A stretch of DNA of 64,000 bases from Crocodylus rhombifer (taxonomy: Eukaryota > Chordata > Crocodylia > Crocodylidae): NCBI GenBank assembly GCA_038503035.1, contig JAVSML010025534.1:1-64000 (forward strand), written 5' to 3'. Below, in pieces: positions 1 through 13,909 of this stretch (its first letter is position 1; each line of letters opens with the position of its first letter). Under the pieces are notes generated by a model. The model did not search any database. It had not been told where the DNA came from and saw only the letters and a program-made list of their open reading frames with translations. Made by a program: the position numbers and the translations under genes.

Positions 1-48
1 TACCTAGGTCCCTTCCGACTCTAGCTACTATGAAACTATGAAACTTAT
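1..48 (+). mobile_element. CR1 3' terminal tail cut by window edge
   Basis: The first bases read 'aggtcccttccgact' followed by repeated 'tatgaaac' units. The same tail closes the CR1 copy ending near 56937, where it follows a full CR1 3' UTR. This is therefore the last part of a plus-strand CR1 LINE of the same subfamily, whose body lies to the left of the window. Confidence 0.75.
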
Positions 49-454
49 GAACTATCTCTGAAAATCTGGGTCTTAGACACAAATGAACCTTTTACTGTCT
101 TGTGAAAACAGACTTTTCTCCCTGCGTATTTCCTGTCTCCTATAATTGCAGTGATAGATGCAAAGAAGAAAACATCTGCTCCTATTAAATGCAATATGAT
201 AAACAAATAATTTAACAAAAACCTCACCTATTGTTCTTTTTTCATGAAAATGTTTTCTGTATTGTCTTTTAGTGAGTACCTCGAAGGAGCGACCTGAATC
301 TTTGTTTAAGGACAGTACTAACTTTGTTTGTACATTGTTTCCTAGCCTAGGTAAATAAATATTGGCGGAATTCCCTTCCACATTCCTATTTTTAGTAAGT
401 GGTTGTATTTTCTCCTTAAAAATAGCGCGTGGGTGTGTTTACACACAGTATTCT

Positions 455-474
455 TGTGTGTGTGTTTGCGTGTG
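455..474. repeat. Short (TG)n microsatellite
   Basis: An imperfect TG dinucleotide run, interrupted by 'ttgc'. It is too short to suggest strong instability. Confidence 0.7.
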
Positions 475-3400
475 CATCTATATAAAATTCAGCTTGTTTA
501 TATCACAAAGCTGGAAAAATTCAGACAGTAAAGTTTCAAACAAGGTATATCAGTCCACGGTGATACTCAGAATCAGAGGTGTAACTAGCGGTTTTGGTGC
601 CATGGGAAGAGATAGTGGAGAGCCAGAAAGGGGCACGAGCACCTGAGAATCTTACCTGAGCTTCAAAGACCCTGGCTGCAGCTGCTACCACCCTGGCTCC
701 CTACCCACTGGCTGCAGCTGTTGCCATAACAGGTCCCTGGAGCGCATCATGCTGGTGCCCACTCACCTCACCCCTGCTACAGTGGGTAATTCAAGTAATC
801 TCCGTTGTCGCTTTATGATTTCCACAAAATCATCCGAAAAAATAGGCCTAGGTTGATGAAACAAGCGTTAATGATCAGTGAGCACATGCAGTAGGGCCAA
901 ATTTTGTCACAAGCATAAAACTGGGCCCACATAATCATATGCACTGCTGTACTCATGCACACAGTCCCTTGACTTCACTGCCATACCCATGGGAGTGAAG
1001 TGACACATGCAGGTAAGCATTTGCAGGACTGGAGCCCAGGATATGAGCTTTCTGGAACAGAGACTATTACCTGTCTGTGTACAATCTGAACTCTCTGGGG
1101 GCCTAGAGGGACAAATATAATATTATCAAATCAGAAGAATTAATAACAAAAAAGGAGCATTCCTGGGTGTCCTTATTCTGCTGCAGAATGTATGCCAACT
1201 CTCTGATGTATGTGCTATTTCTGCTAAGACACAGCAGCTCACATATAAAGAAGTCCTGATCCTGATCCTAGGAGAGAGGCTCCCTTTGATATGTTCTCCT
1301 CCTGATATGTCTCCTGTTTCAGAGCATCTCAAGAGCTGATTTTGGAGGGGGCAGAAGAAGAGCAGAGAATTCCTCAAGTGCCATTTAAAGCTCACTTTAG
1401 CTAAATCAGTGGTGCAGTTGTGCACCCCAGCCCCCACTGTGTTAAGGCCTCTCCCAAATTAGTTTTGTTTTAACTATATAGGAAAGGCATTTTCCTTCCG
1501 TTTATTTTCTCCTCAGTAAAGAAACTCAGCTTATGAATAACATGGCAAAATTACCATTTCAATGTAGCTGCAGACATGCTAGAATAACTGTTCTCTGAAT
1601 GTGGTTTGATTGCAGATTCACAGCAGTTCCCAAGTTAAAGGGATAGCTTTAGGAGAGAGAACTGCAAAACAGTCACCTACCTTGACATTTGTGCTCTATC
1701 AAAGCCTTGTTTGCAGGAATTCCCACCCTTGCCCTCTTTCTTAACACCTTTCCGAGCAATCCTTACTGTGTTCAGAAATTGTTTAAACATTGAAACACCC
1801 AACCTGCCACTGCATTAGCATTAAGCAAAGCAGTGGACACGTACTTTGAGGCTGAACCTGCAGGGCCTTACTGAGATAAAATTCACATTGACATTAGGCT
1901 CTGTGATAGGATATGGCAAATGTCACCTGAGTTATTAAAAGCAAAATATAATGATGGGCTTCATTTAGTATTTGAGTAAGCTTATACCAGTGTGGAGGAG
2001 ATTCCCTCCTAATCCCAGCCACTGATTAGTTTATACTCTGATCCACAGAGTTTGCTAACCTTTATAATTTTTATGCTACCTGGAGTGGCTGCAGATGCTT
2101 ATTATGCTTTCTATAAACAGCTAATCTTTTCAGAAATTTAGGATTAGAAAGGTACAATAAGAACTTTGAATTTAAATGTAATTGCTCTTCACTGACCAGT
2201 GACGGACTATCGTAGGGTATCTGAGATGCTGAAAACAGTCTGTCCTTTCTGGTAAATGGCTCTAATTTTTCCAGGTGCAGCACATGAATGACTGTTTTAA
2301 AATATGATATCTTGTGAGGCACCAGAGATAAAAATGGATGCTTACATCAAAACAAGCTGGGATTCCTAAAGATCTAGGGTCCTGAGTCCTTAACTACTAC
2401 AAATACTCCACAAGTATTTTGCTTGAGGGACTAACATGTACATAAGAGATTAAAGGACTGGTGCCTAGCATCATGTTCATCAGTGCTTGCTACTCTTTGT
2501 GATTCACAATGACTAGGTCTTGGGCCTTAAAATCATAACCTTCTGATGATCATCCTGCCTTTTAATCCACCGTGTTCACCCTTGCCTGGTACCAGTAGAT
2601 GCTGATATCTTGAAAAGTACATAAGGTGGTACCAAAGTTTAGATATTTAGCAGTCTGTAATCGGCGCATCTGATTGGTACTGAAATAAAGTTACTAGAAA
2701 AAAACACCCCTCAATTGAATTTCAAAAATGCTTTCTGTTTTTCAGATCTGGTATAAAGCTGTTAATTCGTAAACTTATGTGTTTGAGATTATTGGTTGCT
2801 AAAATCATGCGGGAACTGAAGTGATAGAAAAGATTGAAAAGTCCTCCTAATTAGAAGACCGGATTTTAGTATCCCTTTGTTTATTTAAATATTGTTCAAT
2901 AGTTCATTACTAATTGCTAATTAAAACTTCAGCAATGTCACTGAAACCTAAAGGCAATGAATACTTTGGTTGTGCTTCTTGTTCCCAGCAAAAACTGAGA
3001 ACATTTTGTGATGTCATAATTATATGGGTCTCTGTTTTTACTAAAGAAGAAACAAGAGGTGTGAAAAAATATACTAAGTGCTGTGGAGCTATTGAGTGGT
3101 TATGTAATGAACATTAAATAACCAAAATATGAAAAATGAAGTAATGATGCGAACTCTTAAAAGTTCAGCATGTTGTGCATTGCTGTCTCAGAATGACGCC
3201 AATGGAAATGAGAAAAGTTTTGCAGAGGACAACTGAAGAAGGTTTAAATAGTACTTCAGTTTGCATATGCAATCAATGGATGCCTGCAAAGCAAGGCAAT
3301 AACTGATCAGTTTGAATTCAGACACTGAGTGAAGTAACCTCTGTCAGTCTGCTTGGCTGTGAGTTATTTCTGAACAGTACACGTTTTCGAAGTGTTGTGC

Positions 3401-4450
3401 ACGGAGCAATGGTGAGAAAAGAGGGGGAGAAAAAACCTTCTGAAAATTTCCCCAACAACACATATTCGCAATCATTTTTCCTAGCCTTCTGTAGTACCAC
3501 ACACCAGCATCACTCATGTTAACTTGAAGAGAGTGCACTGGAGAGCACTGGAGAAGAGTGGCAGTTAGTTTTCTCTTCACAGCAGGGAAGAAGATGTAGG
3601 TTCTCTTTGTACTGTGCTTGTGGCATAGCTTATTGGTTTATGAACTGGTCAGTCCATAATACCCCTGTAATAGTCAGTCTAGACAGAGCTAATTACTCTT
3701 CAATAACTAGATCAATTTTTGCTCTTCTTTAGAGAGCGCAATCTGCATCCTGAAACATCAGGCAGTGGTGCAGGTACTGTAGGTGGCAAAACATCTGTCT
3801 GGCAATTTACTGAACTACACATTAGTTACACAGCAGCACGTCCTGCTCTCTTTTTAACTAATTTGAATGACCTCTATTTTTATTTAAATACCGAGCCATT
3901 TCTGTTAACAACACATTACGATTTACAGCAGAAAATCATCCAAATCCTGTCTGGGTCCCTTTGCCATAGTCTGCATCTTCCAGTAGCTGTACTGTATAGT
4001 AATACAGACTTAATTCTCGTACCTGGTATTAGGGATAGGTTGTTCCTGCTTCTTTCCCCGCAAAACCTGAGTAAGGGCATTTGTACCCAAAAACTTGACT
4101 AACACCTCTCCAAACTATATAATGGGTCCAATAAAATACATTACCAAATGAACCTTGCTTCTTGTATTTTGCAGGGCACCCAATGAGCTAACCAGAAAAG
4201 GCAGATGAGGGTCTGCTGATGTAATGGTTAATGTGAAGAATTACCAAGGAAGTCAATGGGAATTTCATGCACAAAACAGTATCATAATGATGTGATTTCA
4301 GTCAAGAATGTATATTATTTGGAATAGCTTTTTCATCATCACTCCTTGCCTTTACCAGAAAAGGAAAAAAGGCCACATTCAGTATGTCTGTGTTCAGTTA
4401 AGCATAGACAGAAGGGAACATGGTAGCAGCCATGCGAAAGTGGTGCTTTT

Positions 4451-4494
4451 TCTATAAAGAACTAGCACATTTTCCATAAAGAACTAGCATATTG
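4451..4494. repeat. Tandem duplication of about 22 bp
   Basis: The unit 'ataaagaactagca' followed by 'catttt' or 'tattg' occurs twice in a row (about 4451-4473 and 4474-4494) with few differences. It is a simple local duplication and no function is seen. Confidence 0.7.
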
Positions 4495-7400
4495 TACAAG
4501 GTTTCTACTCCATATTTCTCTTTCATATCAACATAATTTACAATGGGAAATCCTGTTGGAGTGACTGAATTATAATTAAGCTAAAATGGACAAATAATTA
4601 AAACTTTTTTAATAGAAACAACTCAACATGTCCAAGCATCTTCCTTCGAAAACCTTGGGCTTCTTTGAAGTCCTATGGGGATATTACAATGGTGCTTCCC
4701 AAAGTGAGGCAATAAACAAACCTTGGTCCAATAAGCTTCTAGAAACTAGATGTGCTTCTAGGAAACTTGGACCAAAATATTGCCTGATGCAGTTTATGCA
4801 TATAAATAATTCTGTCCACCTGAATAGTCCTTCTGACTTCAATAAGAGCTTTGACTTTAACGGGAATTCTCATGGGTATAAAGCTTTCCAGGGCCTAGAT
4901 CTAGGCAATAAAGCTTCTGAAGTTATGTAAGCATTAGATTTGAAATTAAATAAAATATAATGCATCTTCATTTGAAAGACGGGAAACTCCAACAAACATA
5001 ATGACATGTAAAACTGTTGAAAGAGCCCTTTTGGGCCATCTTTTTTCCTGTGCTTCTGTTTGTTCTCCTCCCTCCTTAACATCACCTTTTCTCTTCCACA
5101 GGCATGAACTGGAAGCAGGAGATGGGATTCTCCTATTGTAGACAACTAATGAAGGCTTTATGATCTGGCACCTATTCTAGAGCCCAAAATCCCTGTTCGG
5201 TGGCGAGGGAAATGTGGAGGCCCTAGAAAAGGGAAATGCACCAAATAATTATGTTTTTAAAAACCCCTTCCCTGGTTTGACAAATAGCACAGAAGTAAGA
5301 TTGGTCAAACATTTCCTACTGAAGCTTTTTTGACCAAAAATTATGTTTTCAATTCAAGTAAAGAAAACATTTCCTGGAAAATACGTGTTTTTCCTTAAAA
5401 ATGTTGTGTTTCTTTTATATTGGAAAACCAAAAACCTAAAAGGAATAAGTTGGGCTAATTTATTTATTTATTTACGCGAGCAATAAAAACATTTTCCAAC
5501 CACCTCTCCTCAGAATTATCATAGTGTGCTGAGGTCTGTATAAATAGCCAGCTTGAGAGAGAGAGATTTTCTTTGCCTTTGTTCTTTCTTACATACTTCT
5601 GTACTGGTACAATCTTTTTCAGACCTACTGAAGTCAAAGGTTTTTATTGATTTCAACGGTGGCTGGATCGGGCCAATAGTGGGAAACGGTGTACAAAGGC
5701 TGTTAGTGGGAAAGAAATCCTTTTGTTCAGACAGCACCTCTGGGGTCTTTGTTTGGGACATAGCATGCCTGGACCGTTACTGTTGGCTTCTCATTTCAGG
5801 ACTGGAATGCATGAAGTAGACCTTGTGCTCTCTAGATTAGCTTGCTTAGGATGTAGGATAGAAACGGTTAGTTTTTGATAGTAACTTAAGGTTTCTAAAT
5901 AATGTCAATTTTAGATAACTAGGGTAACAGGAAGGGTTTCTGTATAGGGAAACATTGACAGTAATTTAGAAACTTTCCCTGTAGGACAGTCGATACCGTT
6001 TTGACAAGCAGTGAGAAAATTCTTAAAGTTGGTAACTTGACTCATACATTTCAGTTCAGTGTGAGTTAATTTTGCGTTTAACCAAATGATATGGACCAAG
6101 TGGTTCTGCTATGTACTCAGATTAAAATCCTTTGATCCAGCAAGAGCGTATGTTGTTAAAATAGTTCCCCCTTAGAAAATGTCTTTAAACAAAGTGTGGA
6201 AGGATAGGGACAAGAGAAGGGATGCAGTTGAACATCTGTTTGGGTGGAAAGAGGTGGGAAAGAGAGACCTATTATACTGTCATTAGGCTGAGCTTGTAAA
6301 TCCTTATTTTCTGGACATCTCAGATGTGACACAACTAATGAGCCTGATTCATGAACGCATGTAAGTATATTCTTAAGTCTTCCTGACTTCCATGAAACTT
6401 AATCAGGGATGTTTTATTGAACTGGGGCCATGGCAGGCTTCAGGTTTGCAGACCTGGGTCTTCAAGCCCAAATACTGAAGCTAAGTGACATTAGCATTCT
6501 TTAAAGACAAGAATCCAAATGCACAGACCAAGTTGCAGGATTAGCGCTATATGAGTCTCTCTCCTTGAAAGAACCAAAAAAATTAAAAAGTAACATATTA
6601 TAAATCACATGCAAAGATTGCTGTGAAACATTTTTATAAATTACATGAATGATTTTATGCAGTATGCAAATCAAATAAGTAACAGCAAAAGATAAAAAAG
6701 AGAAAACATGGAAAAAAAATTAAAAATATAAACGGGGGTAATGCTTTTTGTCATCCATTATTTGTAACACTTTCTGAGAATTGTTTATCTTTTTATATTT
6801 AGCAATTGCTGGTATTTCCTCCTCCCCTTCTGTTTCCAGCTGAGCTTGACTTTAATATGGCTCTTTTTATTTACTTCAACACAGATGGCTAGATGTATGG
6901 GGAGGGCTTATACGCAGAGCCCGCTCCAGTTCCCTGTGAAATCAACAGGAGTTTTGCCATTGACTAGAGAGAGCGCCAAAGTGGGCTCGCGATGAGAGAT
7001 AGCAATATAGGGTTATTTAGCCTTGTCAGGAAACGACTGGAATAGATATTTATGATTATGATGGGCATAAATAAATAGAGCAGCCAGTTCCTTTTTCCCC
7101 CAGAAAAAGAAAAGATGTGTTTTTCATTGAAAACAGTGATATGTACATTCAAAACCAGCTAAAGGAAATATTTCTCGACACATGTAGGCAGCCTCTTGAA
7201 TTCATTGCTTCAGGGGGTCATAAACCAAATTGGATTTGTAAAAGGGCTTGGTAATCAGTGACCAGTGGCAACAAATAGATTAATATCATGTTTGAGGACA
7301 TCATGTGATCCTTGTGATGGGGCCAGAATGCATCCTTGCATACAGAAAGGTCATTATGTCATTTTTCCTCGGGAGTCTAGAGTGAAATGCTAGCCTCACT

Positions 7401-9439
7401 GAAGTCAAAACCCCCACTGGCTGGACTGGCTAGGAATTTCACCCACAGCGATTGCTGCACTGGTTGAGAGCAATAGTTCATCTTGTTCACTGCCCTGGCT
7501 CTGGGAGGGACTACCACCAGATGAAGGAGCAAAAAAAAAAACTTGCATAAAAAACCTTCCTATGAGAATTTGTACAAGTGTTATAACTCTGACTGAAGTT
7601 ATGAAACGGTAGTATCATAGCTTGTTTCAGTGGATATGGAGTCAGCCAGCTACTGACAGGTTTCAACCATGGCTCTACCCTGTGGATGGGGGTGTACCAT
7701 AGAAAGCTGGTGAATGCCCAGGTAGGGGAGCTCAGCCACTGCTGTTGTATCTGATTATTGGAAGTGTCTTCTTACATCCTCAAGTTATAAACCACAGACA
7801 CAGGCTATTGCTGGTAGCACTGACTATAATCGTAGACTGAATGCACTGCTAATCTACGCGGGTATGAAAAAAATTTAGCATTCCAGTTGTGTATGAACAC
7901 TAATGACAAGAAAATAATTGGAGGAGAGGTGGGAGAAATGGCTGGAGAAAAGAGTCATTGTGTAAAAGGAGAAGGAGGAGTTAACAGTCATGAATAGGCA
8001 GCACTTAGCTAATAAAAATAATAGTGTATTTTGCTTTTCAGTGTCTCAGTGGATTTATAAAGAAGATGACAGAGGCACCCAGAGATCAGCAGACACCGCT
8101 GCTTGGAACGGAGAGGGTTTTTTTCAAGGAAGTAAAATTTTGTGACTAATTTACCTACTACTGGTCCTTTAAACAACATTGAAACATAATGTTAAAAGCT
8201 TCAACATTTTAACAGATTAATACGGGCGTAGTTTATTATTTCTCACTTCACAGTTCCACAATTCCACAAGTTCAATAAATGTCCCCAAATCTTGCACCAA
8301 GATGCAATAGTCCAGGTCTCAGTAATGCAATAACAACAGGTCTCCAGAACGTAACAAGCTCTACTCAGATGGCTCTCCCTGGGGCCTTGCAGTCCATATG
8401 CATGGGAGACTAATCAAAGACTAGGAGGGGTGGGGGGGCTAAGTTTTTGCTCCAGTAAAGAAATCTGCTGTAGTAAACTATCAAGTAGCATTGTAATTAA
8501 AGCCAAACTACATTTGTCAGAATGATCAAACAAAGTTCCCTTTGCACTGCAGTAGCCATATCTTTTTTAATATGTATATTCACTTATTTTCTAATTCACA
8601 AAATTCAGTAATCTGCAATGGGTCTTCCAGTTATTACTGTGAATTAGTGAGGTTTTACTATACAGTAAAATTAAAAACCACAGTCTAGTAATATTATCTC
8701 TACTGTGAAACACCCTCCTTAATTAAGCGATAGGACATGAAAGGCTGTATATTTCTGAGTGATTATAGCACACCTCATGTTGTTTTATAAGGCATGAAAT
8801 CTAATGCAGAGTGACCACCCGAGAATTGTAGTAATTGCCCTAAAAACTCTGTCTGGCGTGCCTGGTTGCCATTATGAAATGCAATCAAGATGTAAAAATA
8901 AGGAGCAGACTTAGAGTTGCATGTTATAAAGGCTTACAGATATGTCTGCTGACCTCAGTGACAGCCTATCAGAGAATTCAAAATGCACCTTTGCAAAGTC
9001 CTATAGAATTTAACTAAAAGCAAAAACTCTTTAAATATTTTAAAACTATCTGTAGAATGCCAGAGACCTTTATATCTTTGCCATAGGATTCGAAAGCACA
9101 GTTAAATTAGCCTATGGAAAAGCTTTTTTCCCCCTCTGTTAAAGTCTTTAGATTTGTCTGGAATTCTCTATAAAGCATGGCAGGTATTAGCCTTTTACAT
9201 CTGTAAGAACCTCCTTAAATAGGGCTTTTTCATAAAGAAAATAGCATTTAATTGGGTAAATGTAAATATTTATATGATGGCCAACCTTTTGGAAACCCAT
9301 TGCATTGTAAAACTTTAAGCCAAAGGTAATGCCATTTTAGTCACTAAGCAGCCAATCAATTGGTTAGCTTAGAACATTAATTCAAAGAGGGAAACTTAAA
9401 CTAATGAAAAAACCCCCTCTTAATAGGATGTAAAACTCT

Positions 9440-9856
9440 TGTCCCTTTGCTCAGGGTTAGACTGATCTCCATATTTAGGTCAGGAAGGAATTTTACTATA
9501 GGGTCAGTGTGGACTCTGGGGTTTTTTGCCTTTCTGTGTAGAGGGGGGCAGGGGACAGGACGGCTATAATCCTTTGCTGTGATGCTCCCAAACGTATTTT
9601 AATAATCACTTCCCATCCTGTTAGTGGCAGGGCACTGACACTTTCCCCGTCCCCTGCTCTATGGGTGGCAGGTTGAGGGTGTTTTTGGCAACGTGCCTGG
9701 TAGTTTGGCAATAGGGTTGTTTGTGTAGTTTCAAGATTGGGTTAGACAAAAATTTGACTTTATTGGGCAGGGATGATCTTGTCTTGAATAAGGAGGTTGG
9801 ACTAGGTGACCTCCTAAGGTCCCCTCCAGCTTTAGTTTCCCATGATGCTATATAAA
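9440..9856 (+). mobile_element. CR1 3' UTR fragment
   Basis: The segment carries the long 3' UTR of a CR1 subfamily: 'ggtcaggaaggaattttac', 'gtgtggactctgggg', then 'gggatgatcttgtcttgaa' and 'ggttggactaggtgacctcc', closing near 'catgatgctat'. The same order of blocks is seen at 52500-52870, downstream of a CR1 ORF2. No coding part is left, so this is a 5'-truncated plus-strand insertion, as is usual for CR1. Confidence 0.8.
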
Positions 9857-12292
9857 TAGAAACACATTTGGCTACAGTTCTGATCTCTGTTAGACCACCA
9901 ACATTTTCAATAGGTTTATATGATAGTGGGATGCACTTACCACTTGTGGACATTTGTGGGTGATCAATTTGGACCCAGATTTATGGAATCCCCTTGTAGT
10001 CCTACTAGGTAACAGAGTGTTTTACCTAGGGCTGAAGTTAGGGAGAATAGAGATTGCAGTTCTTGTTCTTGTTTTAAATCAGGCTGGAATGTGGCTTTTA
10101 GTCTCCCCCAGAGGAGTTCTGCGGTTTCTATACAAGGACCTAAAAAAAAAATACATTAGTTTAAATGCATAGTTTGTAACAACTGCTCAGGAGAGAAAGG
10201 GGGAGAGGAGGGTCAGACATCAGCACCTGATTTTTGTTGGACATTTTCAATCAAACTCACTTTCCACTTTTATGTGGGATTTTATGTTTAAATAAAACAT
10301 TTCTGGTCAGTTCTAGTCTTCACTGAAAGTGGAAATGGCAGTAGGACAGTTTTATAACGGAAAAGAGAGATAGCACAGTAATATACTGGTATTATATAAT
10401 AGCAGGTAGTGGGAGAATGTAATTGATTTCCAAGGGAAATGGAGTGACCCGCACCCCTCACCTCCCTGCAACTCCAGTGAGTCAAGCTCATATAAGCTAT
10501 GGTTCACTTCCTTCCTCAACAGGAGGATGTTAAATCTTACCAAGAGCCACAACAAAGAGTTTTCCCTTCTTGAATCAATTAATGTATCTTTGTTTAGTTG
10601 CCACCTTTGTTTAACTGTCATACTTTCCCTATTTACCTTGATCAGGGTACATTAACGTGTAGTTAAAAATGTTGTTATTGGTACTATCATGATGCAACCT
10701 ACAAGGGAATTTAATTATGTTTAAGTAATTACATTTAAACAGAAGATGCCCTGAATTTAGAGTCATAAGGCAAGATGATTCAGTTTTACAGAAACCAGGT
10801 TTCTAATAGAGGTATTGCCACTTTTCTGTGCAAAGGATGAAAGAATGAAAGCTACTGTCTCTACTAGAAAAACAGGTATTAGTTCAGTAGCATGTATATA
10901 TGCCGGACCTATGAAATGATTCTGCCTTTTGTTTTCTGTGTTTTACCCCATGCATGTCTGAGAACATTGCATCTGAAGAGTTCGGTACCTATTTTTTTAT
11001 GATATGGAGCATGCTGCAGAAAATACATGTACATATTAGGAACACCGCAGTGACATCTGCACAAGAGTCAGCTTGTATCCATCTGCAGTACTGGACACTA
11101 CTTGCGCTTCCTCAGTGAGCTTTATTCACTCCTGAGTTCCTGTTCTCTTCATAACATGTCTTCTGATTAACAGCACAGTTGGTTTTTCTATAGACAAAAA
11201 GGCACAGATGATATTTAAATGATATTTACACTGTTTCCTATTTGACTCATATATAATAATTCCCGTGTCATGGCAAAGTCAATGGGGTGGCTTGGTAAAT
11301 GCTTCCTATATTTTTGCAATCACTGCATGCCCTGTCTTTAAACAGCGATTCTAAGTTAGCAAAGATTTTAAACTCCCATTTCTTTTTCGTAAACATGATC
11401 TTTAGTTTCTGAAAGTTTTTCTTCATAGGCAGAAGTGTTATCAGTTTCCTTTAATAAACAATTAAATGTATTTGCATTTCAGGATGAAAAAGACGAATGA
11501 GCTAGGATTTCTTCACATGCTTCTCCTTAGATCATTTTTTTTGCTGCTTGCCTTTGTGGAATACAGTGTTTATTACTTTCTCTGCTCCTTCGTTTTCTTG
11601 TTTCATGCCACAATCCCCACTGTCTGTCTCTCAGCCTCCGTTGCTTCGCCTCTGGTACATGCAGTGATAGCGAAATAATGTAATATTGTATCTGCTTTTT
11701 AAAAACCCAACTCAATCAAAGACTCTCAAATCAAAAGCAGAAATATTAATTAATCAAAAGGAACATTGGTTTAATTTAACTGCAGCAACAAAGTCTTGTG
11801 GTTCTTGTATAAAAGCATGAAAATGGAAGTTGTTTACAACCACAATAGCCTTTCAAGTGTCTTGAAAGACAGTATTTATGATAGGAAGGGGGAAAAAGTC
11901 ACATCTGCATTCTCCATTTTTATTTATGCATGAGCAAATCTGAATTTACCATTAGGTCGGAAGGTCAATGTTTCTACTTTTTAATTCAGGATTTTGGCCA
12001 CCAGAGGGAGATGCACTTTATTTTCTCTGTCATCACATTCACATAACTTCTTTCAAATGCATATCAGATTTGTATTACATTTATAGCTGTAGAAAGAAGC
12101 CAGATTGCCAATGAATATGATGAGAAGCTAACTGATTTCTATTTATCCACTTCAAGGTTTGTCATTAGAAATTTGATGTGATTTCCCAAATAATTTCAAT
12201 CAAAGTGAAAACATGTCACACAAACTGCATTCTCCCTCTCCTCCACCCTATTATTAAAAGAGCAGTGGAAAATTAAAAAGTATATTCTCCTC
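9857..12292. other. Unclassified AT-rich sequence
   Basis: No gene, RNA or recognisable large repeat. Short frames here have no features of a known family. Confidence 0.45.
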
Positions 12293-12375
12293 TCAGTGAA
12301 TGAACTCCCACAGGAACTAAGGAATATCACAGACCTTACCACTTTTCAGTCCATCTACAAGGATTGCCTCTTTGA
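12293..12375 (+). pseudogene. C-terminal scrap of an L2-like LINE ORF2
   Basis: The plus-strand frame starting at 12296 begins NELPQELRNITDLTTFQSIY. This matches the pattern at the very C-terminus of L2/RTE-type LINE ORF2 proteins, where W-N-x-L-P is followed by an R, then S/D-L-x-x-F-K and a short basic end. Only about 26 residues fit and the tryptophan is not present. The rest of the open frame (to 12526) shows no LINE similarity. It is probably an old fossil. A chance match cannot be excluded, because no upstream reverse transcriptase is visible. Confidence 0.4.
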
Positions 12376-13225
12376 CCTGACTTCTTTGACAGATTCACAT
12401 AGGAGCGTGTATGCAGAGGAGGATGCGAGGCAGAATGAACCATACATGACAAATGTTAGTCGCGTTACTCAGAGTGCTGCTGGTAAGGAAAGTAATATAA
12501 AAACCTACGTAGACCAAACAGAATGAGCATGTATAAATTGCCCTGTCTTTAATGGGAACTTCCAACAAAGAAGGTATTCCTGAGTGGGACCTATGCTGAT
12601 GAGGGGAACTTTGTGGGTGAAGAATCAAGTTCAGAATAGATTATAGACCCCAAAGTTAGAAACCCAGCTGCTTAAACTCAGCTTTTCAACCTCCAGCTTT
12701 AACCTTAATTACTGTGTGTTGATGTTTTGGATGAAGCCTTAATGCCAGGGTTTTCCCTCTTCTATGCAGGTATTAAGGACCCAGTCATAAAGCACCAGTC
12801 TCACTGATGCCAATGTGTAGCTCACTCCGAGGTCAGAGTTTATGATCTTTAGGCATGTTTCAGAAAACTTATGTTTGCCCACCAAATTAGTCTCCTTGTA
12901 CCAGTACTGACTCTGCCCTTCCTCAGTTGGCCTGTTCCCTGGTATTCACAGGCCGCCTCATTTGGCAGCAGCTGCATTTCAGTGGTGGTCCATGCATAAA
13001 CCTTGGAAAACACTTGGGCATGAATACTAACATAGGCATGTAATACAGTAAGAAATAGAGACAACAGAGATAGACTGTTAAAGAGATAGGGCCCAAACTT
13101 TATTCATATAGGCACTCCCATTGTATTCAATTACAATATTTGTCTAAGTGCCAGTCATATGATAAAAGGAGGGAGGATCACCTGTGTATGTTGTGTACTG
13201 TTGCCCATGTGTTCGGAGAATGAAA
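12376..13225. other. Unclassified sequence
   Basis: No gene or repeat recognised between the L2-like scrap and the assembly gap. Confidence 0.4.
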
Positions 13226-13235
13226 NNNNNNNNNN
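13226..13235. other. Assembly gap (10 N)
   Basis: Ten undetermined bases. The sequence resumes directly inside a Penelope-like terminal repeat (see next feature), so the missing sequence is probably repeat-related. The true gap size is unknown. Confidence 0.95.
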
Positions 13236-13281
13236 TGGTCTAATAAAAGATATCAGATTCACTCAAAGGACCTTGTCTGAG
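13236..13281 (+). mobile_element. Penelope-like terminal repeat fragment
   Basis: Begins 'tggtctaataaaagatatca', the same motif as in the inverted pair at 21164-21446 ('ttggtctattaaaagttatc'). This is a common reptile repeat terminus that I attribute, by inference, to Penelope-like elements. Its left part is lost in the assembly gap. Confidence 0.5.
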
Positions 13282-13909
13282 AATGAAACAGTACCTTTAG
13301 AAAGGATGAATTTGGCACTCAGAGGGGAACTCCAGATGTTTGTGAATGAACCATACTCAGTCTACTACTACAAAGTTATCTTTGGTTTGGAAGGTTAATG
13401 CTAATTTCTTTCTTATGTACCCCATTTCCTTCCCAACCTGCTGAACTACCCATATTGTGAACAGTTGTGCCGTGGTACCTTTAGGCATGCATGTACAATG
13501 GGAGCTGTAACTTTGTCACATGACTGAAAGAGCACATAGCGATTCAATTATAATTAAAGGAAGCAGTCTGTAGTTTAAGCTGTCATAAGAGAACAATGTA
13601 ACCGAAGGAACAAAGATTTGAAATAAAAATTGTTATTGAAATAAATAACTGAACTAGAACCACAGAATTATATGGGGACACACTTCACCAGTATAAACTA
13701 CTGCATTCATGATATGTAACTGTGAACGAACAGGGACAGCAAACAGGGCAGTTTGCAAGCATTTTGCAAGTCAGGACAGTTTGCTGCCCCACTCTTTGAA
13801 GGCGACCCTTTAAAGTAAGTTCTTTAATTATGAGTAGCTAACCTAGATATTTATTGTGAAGAGCTAACACTCAGCAGTTAGATCAATACTTAAGTCTCTC
13901 GTTTAAGTA
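13282..13909. other. Unclassified sequence
   Basis: No gene or known repeat recognised before the CR1 nest starts. Confidence 0.4.

Larger units (their letters stand above)
49..9439. other. Long stretch without recognisable genes or large repeats
   Basis: About 9.4 kb of AT-rich sequence. Reading frames are short and none resembles a known protein or a transposon protein. I see only a short TG tract (455-474), a small tandem duplication (4451-4494) and scattered A or T runs. It could be intron, intergenic DNA or hold conserved non-coding elements; the sequence alone does not decide. Confidence 0.5.
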
